Assembly: GCF_008923365.1 (NCBI RefSeq)
Contig: NZ_WBMR01000072.1
Coordinates: forward strand, 1-41,898
Direction: 5' to 3'
Length of the DNA: 41,898 nucleotides
Source of the DNA: Actinomadura montaniterrae
GTDB lineage: Bacteria > Actinomycetota > Actinomycetes > Streptosporangiales > Streptosporangiaceae
This document shows positions 15,550 through 24,571 of the stretch, in pieces. The notes under the pieces were generated by a model, which saw only the letters and a program-made list of their open reading frames with translations, was not told where the DNA came from and did no database searches. Each line of letters opens with the position of its first letter. Position 1 is the first letter of the stretch. A program made the translations under genes and the position numbers.

Positions 15550-16203
15550 GTGACCAGCGACGACACGCCGCGCACCCGTGCGCCGCGCGCGGACGTCCGG
15601 CGCAACCGCGCCCGGCTGCTCGCCGCCGCGCGCGAGCTGTTCCTGCGCGACGGCGCGGGCGCCTCGCTGGAGGGGGTCGCCCGCCGCGCGGGCGTCGGCG
15701 TCGGGACGCTCTACCGCCACTTCCCCACCCGGCAGGACCTCCTGGAGGCGCTGCTCGCCGACGCCTACGACGCGCTCGCCGAGCGGGGCCGCGAGCTGCT
15801 GGCGTCGCCGGAGCCCGGGCGGGCGCTCCTCACCTGGCTGGACGGCTTCGTCGCCGCCGTGACGCAGTTCCGGGGGACGGCCCCGTCCGTCCTGGTGTCC
15901 CTGCAAGGCGAGCGACCGAAGGCGTTCCGGTCGTGCCGGGCGATGCGGGACGCGGGCGAGGCGCTCTTCGCGCGCGCGCAGCAGGCCGGGGAGGCGCCCG
16001 AAGGGGCCGCGTTCCTCGACGTGCTGAAGCTGGCCGGCGGGATCGCCATGGCCGCCGAGAGCGAGCCCGGCGCCGCCGATCGCCTGCTCTCCCTCGCCGC
16101 GTCCGGCATCGCCCCCGGCGCGTCCGGCATCGCCCCCGGCGCGCCCGGCATGGTGCCCGGCGGTTCCGGCGAGCCCGGCGGCGCGCCGGACGCGTCCGGC
16201 TGA
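15550..16203 (+). CDS. TetR family transcriptional regulator
   Basis: 217 residues. The N-terminal helix-turn-helix (about 14-60) is classic TetR: ARLLAAARELFLRDGAGAS, then VARRAGVGVGTLYRHFPTRQ. The C-terminal ligand domain (about 75-180) resembles the small SBP-binding TetR_C class. From about residue 183 the tail is low-complexity Gly/Pro/Ala, encoded by 21-bp tandem repeats. GTG start; GGAAGGA lies about 12 nt upstream, rather far. A palindrome upstream may be its operator. It ends 4 bp from the convergent metallophosphoesterase gene, so its target is not obvious from neighbours. Confidence 0.88.
   Translation: MTSDDTPRTRAPRADVRRNRARLLAAARELFLRDGAGASLEGVARRAGVGVGTLYRHFPTRQDLLEALLADAYDALAERGRELLASPEPGRALLTWLDGFVAAVTQFRGTAPSVLVSLQGERPKAFRSCRAMRDAGEALFARAQQAGEAPEGAAFLDVLKLAGGIAMAAESEPGAADRLLSLAASGIAPGASGIAPGAPGMVPGGSGEPGGAPDASG
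16099..16161 (+). repeat. 21-bp tandem repeat in the TetR C-terminal tail
   Basis: Two identical 21-bp units (16099-16119 and 16120-16140) and a third diverged unit (16141-16161) encode ASGIAPG-like heptads. The period is a multiple of three, so copy number can change without a frameshift. Confidence 0.75.
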
Positions 16204-16207
16204 GGCG

Positions 16208-17044
16208 TCAGGACCGGGCGGGGACGGGGAGGACGCGGCGCGGTCCCTTCGGCTCGCCGCCGTGCCTTCGCCATTCGCGCGGGTAGCCGACCGACACCTC
16301 GATGTGCGGCACGCCGTCCGTCCAGATCGTCCGCGGGATGTGCAGGTGCCCGTACACGACGGCGACGGCGCCGAACCGGGAGTGCCAGCCGGCGGTGCGC
16401 TCGGTCCCGCACCACTGCGCGAACTCCGGGTACCAGAGCACGTGGGTCGGCTCGCGGACGAGCGGCCAGTGGTTGACCAGGACGGTCCGGGTGCCGGGGG
16501 CGAGGGCCGCGAGCCGCTCCTCGGTGTAGGCGATCCGGGCGTCGCACCAGGCGTCCCGGGTGGGGTGCGGGTCCGGGTGCAGGTAGACCTCGTCGGTGCA
16601 GACGACTCCGGACTCGTGCGCGATCGCCAGCGCCTCCTCCTTGGTGGACGCGCCGTCCGGCCGGAACGTGTAGTCGTACAGCAGGAACAGCGGGGCGACG
16701 GTGACCGGGCCGTCCTCGCCCTCCCAGACCGGGTACGGGTCCTCGGGCGTCAGCACGCCGAGCCGGCGGCACATGTCGACGAGCCGCCGGTAGCGGGCCT
16801 CGCCGCGCAGCGCCACCGGGTCGTTCTTGACCGTCCAGAGCTCGTGGTTGCCGGGGACCCACAGCACGCGCTCCCACCGCCCGGCCAGCACGCCCAGGGC
16901 CCACTCGACGTCGGCGAACCTCTCGGCGACGTCGCCCGCCACGATCAGCCAGTCGCCCGGCGCCTCCGGCTTCAGCGCCTCGACGAAGGCGCGGTTCTCG
17001 GGGAATCCGACGTGCAGGTCGCTGATCGCGTACACACCGCTCAT
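16208..17044 (-). CDS. Metallophosphoesterase (calcineurin-like)
   Basis: 278 residues with all five metal-ligand motifs: ISDLHVGF (about 7-14), VAGDVAE (about 35-41), PGNHELW (about 64-70), VNHWP (about 190) and YGHLH (about 231-235). It is a cytoplasmic binuclear metallophosphatase with no signal peptide; substrate unknown. The start ATG at 17044 has no ribosome binding site, but a TACGAT -10 box lies exactly 6 nt upstream (17051-17056), so the transcript is probably leaderless. Homologues in other actinomycetes often sit beside a phosphopantetheinyl transferase gene; that partner is absent here. Confidence 0.87.
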   Translation of the reverse strand: MSGVYAISDLHVGFPENRAFVEALKPEAPGDWLIVAGDVAERFADVEWALGVLAGRWERVLWVPGNHELWTVKNDPVALRGEARYRRLVDMCRRLGVLTPEDPYPVWEGEDGPVTVAPLFLLYDYTFRPDGASTKEEALAIAHESGVVCTDEVYLHPDPHPTRDAWCDARIAYTEERLAALAPGTRTVLVNHWPLVREPTHVLWYPEFAQWCGTERTAGWHSRFGAVAVVYGHLHIPRTIWTDGVPHIEVSVGYPREWRRHGGEPKGPRRVLPVPARS

Positions 17045-17140
17045 CCAGTGATCGTAAGCGCAAGCCGGGCGCGGCCCACGCTCGGCGGGCGAGCGCGGGC
17101 CGCGGTCCGGGGATCGGGTCCCGGGCGCCGGCGGGCGGGC

Positions 17141-18028
17141 TCAGGCCGTCCAGATGCCGGTGGCGGCGGTCTCGCGGGCGTAGGCGGCGAAGTCGCGCGC
17201 CTCGCGGCCGAGGGCGCGGCGGACGCCGTCGGCCGGTTCGGCGTTGCGGCCGTCCAGGACGGTGGTGAACAGGTACGTCAGCAGGCCGATGACCTCGCCG
17301 GGCAGGCCGTGCTCCTCGAGCGCCGCCGCGTAGTCGTCCGCGCCGACCCGGACGTAGGCGATCTCGCGTCCCGCGGCGCGGCCGATCTCGGCGACCGCCT
17401 CGGCGAAGGTGAGCGCGCGCGGGCCGGTGACCTCGTAGACCTCGCCGGCGTGCCCGTCGCAGGTGAGGGCGGCGACGGCCACGTCGGCGATGTCGTCGGC
17501 GTCGGCGAACGGCTCGGGCACATCACCGGCCGGCAGGACGACCTCGCCGGCCCGGACCGGGTCGAGCAGGTAGTCCTCGCTGAAGTTCTGCGCGAACCAC
17601 GCGGCCCGCACGACGGTCCACTCCATGCCTGAGTCCTGAACGACCCGCTCGCAGGCCTGCGCCTCCTCCTCGCCGCGTCCCGAAAGCAGCACGACCCGGC
17701 GCACTCCGGCGGCCGCCGCCGCGGAGGTGAAGGCGCCGATCGCCTCAGGCGCGCCGGGGGCGGCGAGGTCGGGGTAGTAGGACAGGTACACCGCCTCGAC
17801 GCCGTGCAGGACGGGCGCCCAGGTGGTCTCGTCGGTCCAGTCAAAGCGCGGGTCGGCCGACCGCGAGCCCATCCGGACGGGGACGTCCAGGGCCTCCAGC
17901 CGCTCGACGACGCGGCGGCCGGTCTTGCCCGTCCCGCCGAGCACGAGGACGAGGCCGCCCTCCTCGGTGCCCGCCGCGCTGATCGCCTGAGTGTTCGTGA
18001 TGGTGTTGGTGGTGGTGGTGTTCGTCAT
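17141..18028 (-). CDS. NAD(P)-binding NmrA-like oxidoreductase
   Basis: 295 residues, atypical SDR of the NmrA class. The nucleotide-binding loop GGTGKTGRRV is at about residues 31-40, after an unusual Thr/Asn-only leader (MTNTTTTNTITNT). Later features are AVYLSYYPDL, VVLLSGRGEEEAQACE (in place of the catalytic Tyr-Lys pair) and WTVVRAAWFAQNF, as in redox-sensing NmrA/QOR2-like proteins. It may be a quinone reductase or a redox sensor. It is divergent from an AraC regulator 89 bp away, which probably controls it. The start could be a few codons downstream, because the only GAGG lies too close to the ATG. Confidence 0.85.
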   Translation of the reverse strand: MTNTTTTNTITNTQAISAAGTEEGGLVLVLGGTGKTGRRVVERLEALDVPVRMGSRSADPRFDWTDETTWAPVLHGVEAVYLSYYPDLAAPGAPEAIGAFTSAAAAAGVRRVVLLSGRGEEEAQACERVVQDSGMEWTVVRAAWFAQNFSEDYLLDPVRAGEVVLPAGDVPEPFADADDIADVAVAALTCDGHAGEVYEVTGPRALTFAEAVAEIGRAAGREIAYVRVGADDYAAALEEHGLPGEVIGLLTYLFTTVLDGRNAEPADGVRRALGREARDFAAYARETAATGIWTA

Positions 18029-18117
18029 GCCCTCGAGTCAACCGCCGGGGCCTCTCGTCCAACATCGTTGAGAAGCCGGACTCCATACGCGAGCGTCCAC
18101 GCCTTTACGCTGATCGC

Positions 18118-19068
18118 ATGGACGCCCTCACCGACCTCCTCGACGGACCCCGCGCGCACGGAGCGTTCATGATCCGCTCGATGCTGAACCCGCCGTGGTC
18201 GATGCGGATCCAGGACGAGGCACCGCTGACGCTGGTGGCCGTGGTCCGCGACGAGGCGTGGGTGATCCCCGACAAGGGCGCGCCCGTGCACGTCCGGGCC
18301 GGCGACCTGGTGATCTGCCGCGGCCCGGACCCGTACGTCGTCGCGGACGACCCGTCCACCGAACCGCAGATCGTCATCCACCCGGGCCAGCGCTGCACCA
18401 CCCCGGACGGGACGAGCCTGTCGGAGGCGATGGACCTGGGCGTGCGCGCCTGGGGGACGGACCCGGGCGGCCGGGCGGTGATGCTCGTCGGCACCTACGA
18501 GACGCGCGGCGCCGTCACGCAGCGGCTGCTGGCCGCGCTGCCGCCGCTCGCGGTCGTGCGCGGCGACACCTGGCGGTCGCCGCTGGTCGGGCTGCTCGAC
18601 GAGGAGATCGTCAAGGACGAGCCGGGCCAGGAGGTCGTGCTCGACCGGCTGCTGGACCTGCTGCTGATCCAGACGCTGCGCGCCTGGTTCTCCCGCCCGG
18701 AGGCCGAGCAGCCCGGCTGGTACCGGGCGCACGGCGACCCGGTCGTCGGGCCCGCGCTGCGGCTGCTGCACGACGATCTCGCGCATCCCTGGACGGTCGC
18801 GGACCTCGCCGCGAAGGTCGGCGTCTCCCGGGCCGCGCTCGCGCAGCGGTTCGGCAAGCTCGTCGGCGAGCCGCCGATGGCGTACCTGACCGGGGTCCGG
18901 CTGGCGCAGGCCGCCGACCTGCTGCGCGAGAGCGACGCCACGCTCGACGCCGTCGCGCGGCAGGTCGGCTACGGCACCGCGTTCGCGCTCAGCACCGCGT
19001 TCAAGCGGGAGCACGGGATGAGCCCGCAGGAGTACCGCTCGGGCGCCGCCACCGCCACCACCGCCTGA
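18118..19068 (+). CDS. AraC family regulator with cupin sensor domain
   Basis: 316 residues. The N-terminal cupin_6-type sensor (about 1-190) contains VIPDKGAPVHVRAGDLVICR. The C-terminal double helix-turn-helix (about 215-305) contains WTVADLAAKVGVSRAALAQR and LDAVARQVGYGTAFALSTAF, with the usual final HGMSPQEYR. A TACGCT -10 box at 18106-18111 lies 6 nt before the ATG and there is no ribosome site, so the mRNA is probably leaderless. The divergent NmrA-like reductase is the likely target; such pairs often respond to electrophiles or quinones, but the inducer is not known. A 20-bp duplication covers its stop codon. Confidence 0.88.
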   Translation: MDALTDLLDGPRAHGAFMIRSMLNPPWSMRIQDEAPLTLVAVVRDEAWVIPDKGAPVHVRAGDLVICRGPDPYVVADDPSTEPQIVIHPGQRCTTPDGTSLSEAMDLGVRAWGTDPGGRAVMLVGTYETRGAVTQRLLAALPPLAVVRGDTWRSPLVGLLDEEIVKDEPGQEVVLDRLLDLLLIQTLRAWFSRPEAEQPGWYRAHGDPVVGPALRLLHDDLAHPWTVADLAAKVGVSRAALAQRFGKLVGEPPMAYLTGVRLAQAADLLRESDATLDAVARQVGYGTAFALSTAFKREHGMSPQEYRSGAATATTA

Positions 19069-19093
19069 CGCACCCGCCACCACCGCCTGACGC
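19052..19093 (+). repeat. 20-bp direct duplication across the AraC stop codon
   Basis: Identical 20-mers at 19052-19071 and 19074-19093. Each contains the Thr-Thr-Ala-stop codons, with a 22-bp offset that puts the second TGA in another frame. Confidence 0.8.
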
Positions 19094-19096
19094 GCG

Positions 19097-19127
19097 GCGG
19101 CCCGCCGGGAGTCCCCCGGCGGGCCGC
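19097..19127. terminator. Bidirectional terminator
   Basis: GCGGCCCGCCGGG pairs perfectly with CCCGGCGGGCCGC (13 bp) around the loop AGTCC. It lies between the convergent AraC gene and the phosphoesterase gene and can serve both. Confidence 0.75.
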
Positions 19128-19150
19128 CTGTGCTGCGCGTTCTGTCCGGG

Positions 19151-21946
19151 TCAGCCGTCGGCGTCCGGCGACGGCAGGTAGCGGCCGGGCACCTCCGCCG
19201 GGGTGAGGATCTTCTTCTCACCCGGGTACGGCTTGGTGAACCCGTGGGTCAGGTACCACGTGTAGTGGTCCATCTGGTCGGGGTTGGCGCGGTCCGGCAT
19301 CGGGTTCTGGTCGTTCTGGTGCTGCTGCCGGTTCCACGCGTCCCACAGGTTCGCGACGCCCTTCTCCCCCGCCGGTACCGCCGGGGTCGGCGACTGCGCC
19401 GGGGCCAGCGACGCCTTCGCCGTCGGGACGGGGTCGTCGCCGCAGGCCGGGGGCGTCTTGAGCCCGTAGGTCAGCGGGACGCGGTTCTGCACGGCGGTGA
19501 ACGGCGTGTAGTCGGGCCGCCCGGTGAACGCGGTGTACATCGGGGTGGCCGCGCTGTCCTTCTGGTTCATCGGGCGGACCCCGAGGATCTGCTCGATGGT
19601 GCGGACCACCGTGATCTGCGAGTAGTAGTGGCTGTCGACCTTGCCGTGGTTGGCGTAGGGGCTGATGACCTGCACCGGTCCGCGCGCTCCGTCGACGTGG
19701 TCGACCCCGTCCTGGGTGTCGTCCTCGATGACGAAGATCGCGCTGTCCTTCCAGTACTTGCTGTGCGAGATGTGGTCGACGATCCGGCCCACCGCGAGGT
19801 CGTTGTCGGCGACCTGCGCGATCGGGTTGGGCGCGCCGCCGGTGTGGTCGCTGGAGAGCCAGAACATGTTGAGGGAGGCCGGGCCCTCGGCGTCGAAGTG
19901 GCGCTTCCAGATCTCGTACCGGTAGATGTCGGGGATGTTGGTGTCGAACTTCGGGTAGTCGTGCGCCGTCACGTCGTTCAGCGACGGGATCGGCGACGAC
20001 GAGTCGGTCTTGATGGCCGTGTTCTGGCCGGTGTCCGCCATCGTCCTCGCGTCGCAGTAGAACTGCTGCCAGGTCGCGCCGGACGGCTTGGTCTCGAACT
20101 GCAGGAACTCGCCGTAGTTCTTCACGCTGCCGCCCGCCGCCTGGACGCCGCTCCACAGCGTGCCGGACCGCTGGTGGCCGAGCGCGTCGTCCTCGGTGTC
20201 GTAGCTGCGCGTGTACAGGCCGGCGCCCGACTCGGTGTACTCCGGGTTGTCGGACTGCATGAGCCAGTTGTGGCCCTCAGCGGAGTTGGTGCCGACGTCG
20301 TAGGCGTTGTCGTACAGCCCGAACTGGCGGGCCAGCGCGTGCTGGTTCGGCGTCGCGTTCTCGCCGAACTGCGCGAGCGACGGGTCGCCGTTGCCGCGCT
20401 TGTCGTCGCCGAACACCTGGTCGTAGGAGCGGTTCTCCTTGACGAGCAGGAAGACGTGCTTGATGGTCGACGGGTCGCCGAGCCGGACCGGGACCGGCAC
20501 GGCCTTCGCCCGGCCGCCGGTGCGCAGCCCGATCAGCGACGCGGCGTCCCAGCCGTTCTGCTGGAACACCCTGGCGGTGTAGGCCCGGACGATGCGGTCG
20601 TCCGGCAGCTTGAACCGCAGCAGGGAGCCGGTCGAGTCGTGGGTGTTGTGGCCGGTCGCCGGCGACGTGCCGGCGCCCTTGTCGATGGTGCGGGTGGGGC
20701 CGCGCTCGCCGATGCCGCGCAGGTTGGTGACGACCACCTGCCCGCCGACGGTCGTCACGTTCTCCGGGAAGTAGTCCGTCGGCAGCAGGCCGACGTACCC
20801 GACCGGCTCCTTGGGGCTCTTGTACCGGTAGACGGCGAGGGCGTTGGCGCGGCCGAGGGTGACCAGCAGCCGGCCGTCGGCGGTGAGGGTGACGCCGTCG
20901 GGCTCGTACCCGACCTTGGCCCCGGGCCAGGGCTGGGTCGTGATGGTCTGGACGACGGCGTCCTTCGAGGTGTCGACGACGGAGACGGTGTCGCTGCCGG
21001 TGTTGGCGACGAACAGCACCCCGTTCGCGGCGTGCAGCGCGGTCGGGTGCAGCCCCACGTCGATCGACTTGACCGAGCCGCCCGAGCCGCCCAGGTCGAT
21101 GACGCTGACCGTCCCGGTGGTGACGGCGCCCGTCTTCGGGTCGGCGGGGACCTGGGTGCCGTAGGAGTTGAGCGTCTGGTCGCCGTCCTTCGCGGGACGC
21201 CCGCCCTCGTTGCTGACGTAGAGCTTGCCGCCGACCAGGGCGAGGTCGCGTGGAGCGTTCCCGACGGTCCAGCTCTGCTTGATCGTCCCCGTGGCCGGGT
21301 CCAGCGCGACGACGCGGTTCTGGCCGTTGACGGCGGTGTACAGGGTGGCGCCGTCGGCGGAGAACACCGCCTGGGCGGGCAGCGGGTGCTTCGAGCCGTC
21401 GTTCGGGATCGTGACGAACGTCGGGGCGCCGACGGTGCCGTCGGCGTTCACCGGGAACCGGTCGAAGCCGTTGACCTGCGGCATCCAGAGGGTCCTGCCG
21501 TCCGGGGAGTAGGTCGGCCCCTCCTGCCCGACGTTGTTGTTGCTGATCTTCAGGTCCGCGTCGGCGGCGGTGCCCGCCTGCTGGAGGACCTTGTAGTCCT
21601 TCAGGTCGACGATCGTCAGGGCGATCGACCGGTCGGTGGTCAGGGCCGCGAGGTACCGGCCGTCCGGGCTGACCGTCGAGGACAGCAGCTTCCCGTTGTC
21701 GACGAGCAGCCGGTCGCCGAGCGGCTTGTTGAACTGGTCGCTGGCGAGCAGCGTGCCGAGGCCGGTCGTGTCGCCGACCTTGTGGGTGCCGAACGCGTGC
21801 GTCGACGCGTAGGCGACACCTCCGCTCGCCGCGATGGCCAGCGCGGCCGTACCGGCCGCGACGATCCGGACCCGGCGGCCGCCGAGCCGCCGGAACACCC
21901 CGGAGCGGTTCTCCGCGGGGCTCCGGCGTTGACGTGTGACGTGCAT
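19151..21946 (-). CDS. Secreted YVTN beta-propeller / phosphoesterase-family protein
   Basis: 931 residues. The N-terminus is basic, then a hydrophobic segment (about 27-47), so it is exported or membrane-anchored. Residues about 60-440 are YVTN/YncE-type propeller repeats, with recurrent phrases such as VSPDGRYLAAL, YSPDGRTLWMP and FVANTGSDTVSVVD. Residues about 490-830 are an alkaline-phosphatase-superfamily phosphoesterase domain: IKHVFLLVKENRSYDQVFGD, SAEGHNW, IFVIEDDTQDGVDHVDG, then VISPYANHG. The same two-domain layout is known in actinomycetes but its substrate is not. The ribosome site AGAAGGG lies inside the end of the upstream permease gene, so expression is coupled. It is the last gene of a three-gene operon with an ABC exporter. 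Confidence 0.87.
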   Translation of the reverse strand: MHVTRQRRSPAENRSGVFRRLGGRRVRIVAAGTAALAIAASGGVAYASTHAFGTHKVGDTTGLGTLLASDQFNKPLGDRLLVDNGKLLSSTVSPDGRYLAALTTDRSIALTIVDLKDYKVLQQAGTAADADLKISNNNVGQEGPTYSPDGRTLWMPQVNGFDRFPVNADGTVGAPTFVTIPNDGSKHPLPAQAVFSADGATLYTAVNGQNRVVALDPATGTIKQSWTVGNAPRDLALVGGKLYVSNEGGRPAKDGDQTLNSYGTQVPADPKTGAVTTGTVSVIDLGGSGGSVKSIDVGLHPTALHAANGVLFVANTGSDTVSVVDTSKDAVVQTITTQPWPGAKVGYEPDGVTLTADGRLLVTLGRANALAVYRYKSPKEPVGYVGLLPTDYFPENVTTVGGQVVVTNLRGIGERGPTRTIDKGAGTSPATGHNTHDSTGSLLRFKLPDDRIVRAYTARVFQQNGWDAASLIGLRTGGRAKAVPVPVRLGDPSTIKHVFLLVKENRSYDQVFGDDKRGNGDPSLAQFGENATPNQHALARQFGLYDNAYDVGTNSAEGHNWLMQSDNPEYTESGAGLYTRSYDTEDDALGHQRSGTLWSGVQAAGGSVKNYGEFLQFETKPSGATWQQFYCDARTMADTGQNTAIKTDSSSPIPSLNDVTAHDYPKFDTNIPDIYRYEIWKRHFDAEGPASLNMFWLSSDHTGGAPNPIAQVADNDLAVGRIVDHISHSKYWKDSAIFVIEDDTQDGVDHVDGARGPVQVISPYANHGKVDSHYYSQITVVRTIEQILGVRPMNQKDSAATPMYTAFTGRPDYTPFTAVQNRVPLTYGLKTPPACGDDPVPTAKASLAPAQSPTPAVPAGEKGVANLWDAWNRQQHQNDQNPMPDRANPDQMDHYTWYLTHGFTKPYPGEKKILTPAEVPGRYLPSPDADG

Positions 21947-21949
21947 GGA

Positions 21950-23323
21950 CTAACCCTTCTGAGCACTGGCGGGGCTTGCGAGCAGATCGACGTCGCCGTC
22001 GAACTGCCACAGGGGGTTGGGCGCATCCCCGCTCGAGGTGCGCACCTGGAAGTAGCCGTTCACCTCCTTCGGACCGTCGCCGTCGGCGACGTACCGCCCG
22101 TCCGCGGTGACGTCGAGCTGGTAGATGGCGGTGCCCGCGGACGCCACGCCGGGCAGGTGCCACGTCACGACGCACCGCCAGTCGTTGCCGGGCCCCTCGT
22201 CGGCGACGCGGTCGCCGCCCTTGTCGCAGGACGCGGTGGCCCTCAGCTGCGCCTCGGTGACGGCGGGACGGTGCAGCTCGCGGGTCTGCAGCCGGTAGAG
22301 GTGCGCGTACGAGGTGGCGAGGGACCGCTCGAGCTTCACCCGCTCGATCCCCGATCCGTGCGCCGGGGTCGTCCAGGCGATCACCGCGACGGTGAGGACG
22401 GTGAGGCCGGCCAGCGGCAGCACCCCGCTCACGGTGACGCGGCGCCCCGACCCGTCGTAGGCCAGGTCGGTGAAGTCGCGGCGCATGAACAGCCGGTAGG
22501 CCAGCGCGGTCGCGGCGGCCGCCCACACAAGGCCGACCGCGACGCCGATGAGCAGCGGGCGGGTCTGCGCGGGGTCGGTGAACAAGCCGCGCCAGGCGAG
22601 GAACGCCTCGCTGGGGAGGGCCATCCGCACGGCGACCGGCAGCGGGAGCATTTGCGCGAGCTGCAGCCCGACGGCGAGGAGCGCGGGCATCAGCAGCCCC
22701 ATCGGCGAGCGGCCGAGGGCCACCGAGCCGAGCAGCCCGACCGCCGCGAACGCCAGCGTCGGCGCGAGCGCGCAGCACCACGCGATCAGCACCGTCGTGG
22801 CCGCGTCCGCCGAGGACAGCATGTGGCCGTCGAGGCCGGCGAGCGGGTGGCCGCCGACGGCGGCCAGCCCCCCGGCGATGCCCGAGGCGGCCAGCCCGGC
22901 GGTCATCGCCAGGATCACGGTGAGGCTCGCGAGGGCCTTCGCCACGAAGATCCGGCGCGGGGAGCGGACCGCGACGAGCAGGTGGCGCCAGGTGCCGAGC
23001 CGGTCCTCGGCGGCGAACACGTCGCCCGCGACGAGCGACGTCAGCAGCGGCAGCGCCCAGCTGCACGAGAAGCCCAGCACCACCAGCGACCCCGCCCAGC
23101 CGGACGCGTGCATCCAGCGGCCGAAGACCGTGTCGGCCGGGAGCGAGGTCTGCAGGCTCACCGCGGCCACGAACGCGGCTGGACCGATCCAGCACACCGC
23201 GAGCACCAGCCGGATCCGCCACTGGGACAGCAGCTTGACCAGCTCGAAGCGGTAGCCGCGCGGCAGCGGCGCGGGACGGGCCTCGTCAGCGGCGGGCCCG
23301 GCGGGGGCAGCGGTGGCGGTCAT
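21950..23323 (-). CDS. ABC-2 type permease with C-terminal extracytoplasmic domain
   Basis: 457 residues. About six hydrophobic segments lie between residues 30 and 310 (for example LVVLGFSCSWALPLLTSLVAG, split by the short loop FAAEDRLGTWRHLL typical of ABC-2 permeases). One more segment is at about 300-320. The last 130 residues are hydrophilic, contain two cysteines (ASCDKGGD and DWRCVVTW) that could form a disulfide, and probably face outside. This extra domain is not usual for ABC-2 permeases. The ATG overlaps the stop of the ATPase gene (ATGA), so both subunits are made together. It may hand a substrate to, or take one from, the secreted phosphoesterase encoded next. Confidence 0.82.
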   Translation of the reverse strand: MTATAAPAGPAADEARPAPLPRGYRFELVKLLSQWRIRLVLAVCWIGPAAFVAAVSLQTSLPADTVFGRWMHASGWAGSLVVLGFSCSWALPLLTSLVAGDVFAAEDRLGTWRHLLVAVRSPRRIFVAKALASLTVILAMTAGLAASGIAGGLAAVGGHPLAGLDGHMLSSADAATTVLIAWCCALAPTLAFAAVGLLGSVALGRSPMGLLMPALLAVGLQLAQMLPLPVAVRMALPSEAFLAWRGLFTDPAQTRPLLIGVAVGLVWAAAATALAYRLFMRRDFTDLAYDGSGRRVTVSGVLPLAGLTVLTVAVIAWTTPAHGSGIERVKLERSLATSYAHLYRLQTRELHRPAVTEAQLRATASCDKGGDRVADEGPGNDWRCVVTWHLPGVASAGTAIYQLDVTADGRYVADGDGPKEVNGYFQVRTSSGDAPNPLWQFDGDVDLLASPASAQKG

Positions 23324-24291
23324 CGGGGGTCCTCCTCGGTCTCGCCGGGCCCGGTCCCGGGCTCGGTCCCGATCCCGGTCAGCGCCAGGAAGGCGGCCTC
23401 CAGCGGCGGGACCACGGGCGCCAGCCCGCGCACCGCGACACCGGCTCCGACCAGCCGCACCACCAGGTCGTCGAGGGCCTCCACCGGCCCGCGGACGACG
23501 AGCACGCCGGCGTCCGCGCCGTCGCCCGGGCCGCGGACGATCCGCAGGCCGGGCGTCCCCTCCGCCACCTCGCGGGCCGCCGCCGGGTCGGAGGTCCGCA
23601 GCCGGTGGTCGAGGTCGCCGACCTCGGCGGCGAGCTTGCTCACCGGGCCCGAGAACACGACCCGCCCGGTCGAGAGGATCGTGACCTCCGGGCAGAGGGC
23701 GGCGAGGTCGTCCATCCGGTGGCTGGACATGACGACGGCGGCACCGTCCGCGGCGAGCCCGGTGATGACCCGGTGCACGTGCCGCTTGCCCGCAGGGTCG
23801 AGGCCGTTGGCGGGCTCGTCGATGACGAGCAGCCGCGGCCGGGTGAGCAGCGCGGCGGCCAGCCCGAGCCGCTGCCGCATCCCGAGCGAGAAGCCCCGCA
23901 CCCGGTCGTCCGCGACGTCGGTGAGCCCCACCTGCTCCAGTGCCTCGCCGACACCGCCGGCGGAGTCGTGCCCGCGCAGCCTCGCGAGGGCGGTGAGGTT
24001 CTGCCGCGCGGTGAGCGAGGGGTAGAGGCCGGGCCCGTCCACGAAGCCCGCGACGCCGTCGGGGACGGCGAGCGTCCGGCCGACCTGCGTCCCGAGGATC
24101 TCCAGGCGGCCGCGGTCCGCGACCGCCAGGCCGAGCAGCAGGCCGAGCAGCGTCGTCTTGCCGGCGCCGTTCGGGCCCACCAGGCCGTGCACCTGCCCGG
24201 CCTCGACCTCCAGATCGACGTCGTCGAGCGCGACCACCTCGCCGAACGACTTCGTGATGCCGCGAGCCCGGACGGCCCTGCTTCTGCCCAT
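23320..24291 (-). CDS. ABC transporter ATP-binding protein
   Basis: 323 residues. Walker A GPNGAGKTT (about 39-47), Q-loop region, signature SLGMRQRL (about 134-141), Walker B RLLVIDEPANGLDP and switch histidine in VVMSSHRMDD. Residues about 215-310 form the extra C-terminal domain found in ABC-2/drug-type exporter ATPases. It powers the adjacent permease. The ATG at 24291 has only GGGAA upstream, so the start is moderately sure. It leads the operon ATPase-permease-phosphoesterase; the promoter must lie in 24292-24400. Confidence 0.9.
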   Translation of the reverse strand: MGRSRAVRARGITKSFGEVVALDDVDLEVEAGQVHGLVGPNGAGKTTLLGLLLGLAVADRGRLEILGTQVGRTLAVPDGVAGFVDGPGLYPSLTARQNLTALARLRGHDSAGGVGEALEQVGLTDVADDRVRGFSLGMRQRLGLAAALLTRPRLLVIDEPANGLDPAGKRHVHRVITGLAADGAAVVMSSHRMDDLAALCPEVTILSTGRVVFSGPVSKLAAEVGDLDHRLRTSDPAAAREVAEGTPGLRIVRGPGDGADAGVLVVRGPVEALDDLVVRLVGAGVAVRGLAPVVPPLEAAFLALTGIGTEPGTGPGETEEDPR

Positions 24292-24571
24292 GTCGGTTCC
24301 CGTCTTAGACGCCGCCGCAGGAACTTAGAGATCGCGGGTGGCGCCGACGGGGCGCGCAGCCGAACGGAGGGCGAATGATCGCGAACCCCCCGGGGCCGCT
24401 CCGTGCGAACAGCGACCGCGCCCGGGCCCCGTGCGCGCGACCGGCGTCACGCCCCGGCCACACCTGTCTCACCCGTGGCGGCGCGGGCGGTGGCCCGGCA
24501 GGCCGGCGAGCTACGATCCGTGACCGAGTCGTTCTCCAGGGTCATGATCGGGTGGCCGTAAGGCGGCGGGT

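Noticed and set aside
19130..24025. A 1631-codon plus-strand open frame antisense to the ABC-phosphoesterase operon
   Set aside because: Val/Arg/Gly-rich antisense shadow with no domain; the minus-strand genes have clear families and overlapping starts.
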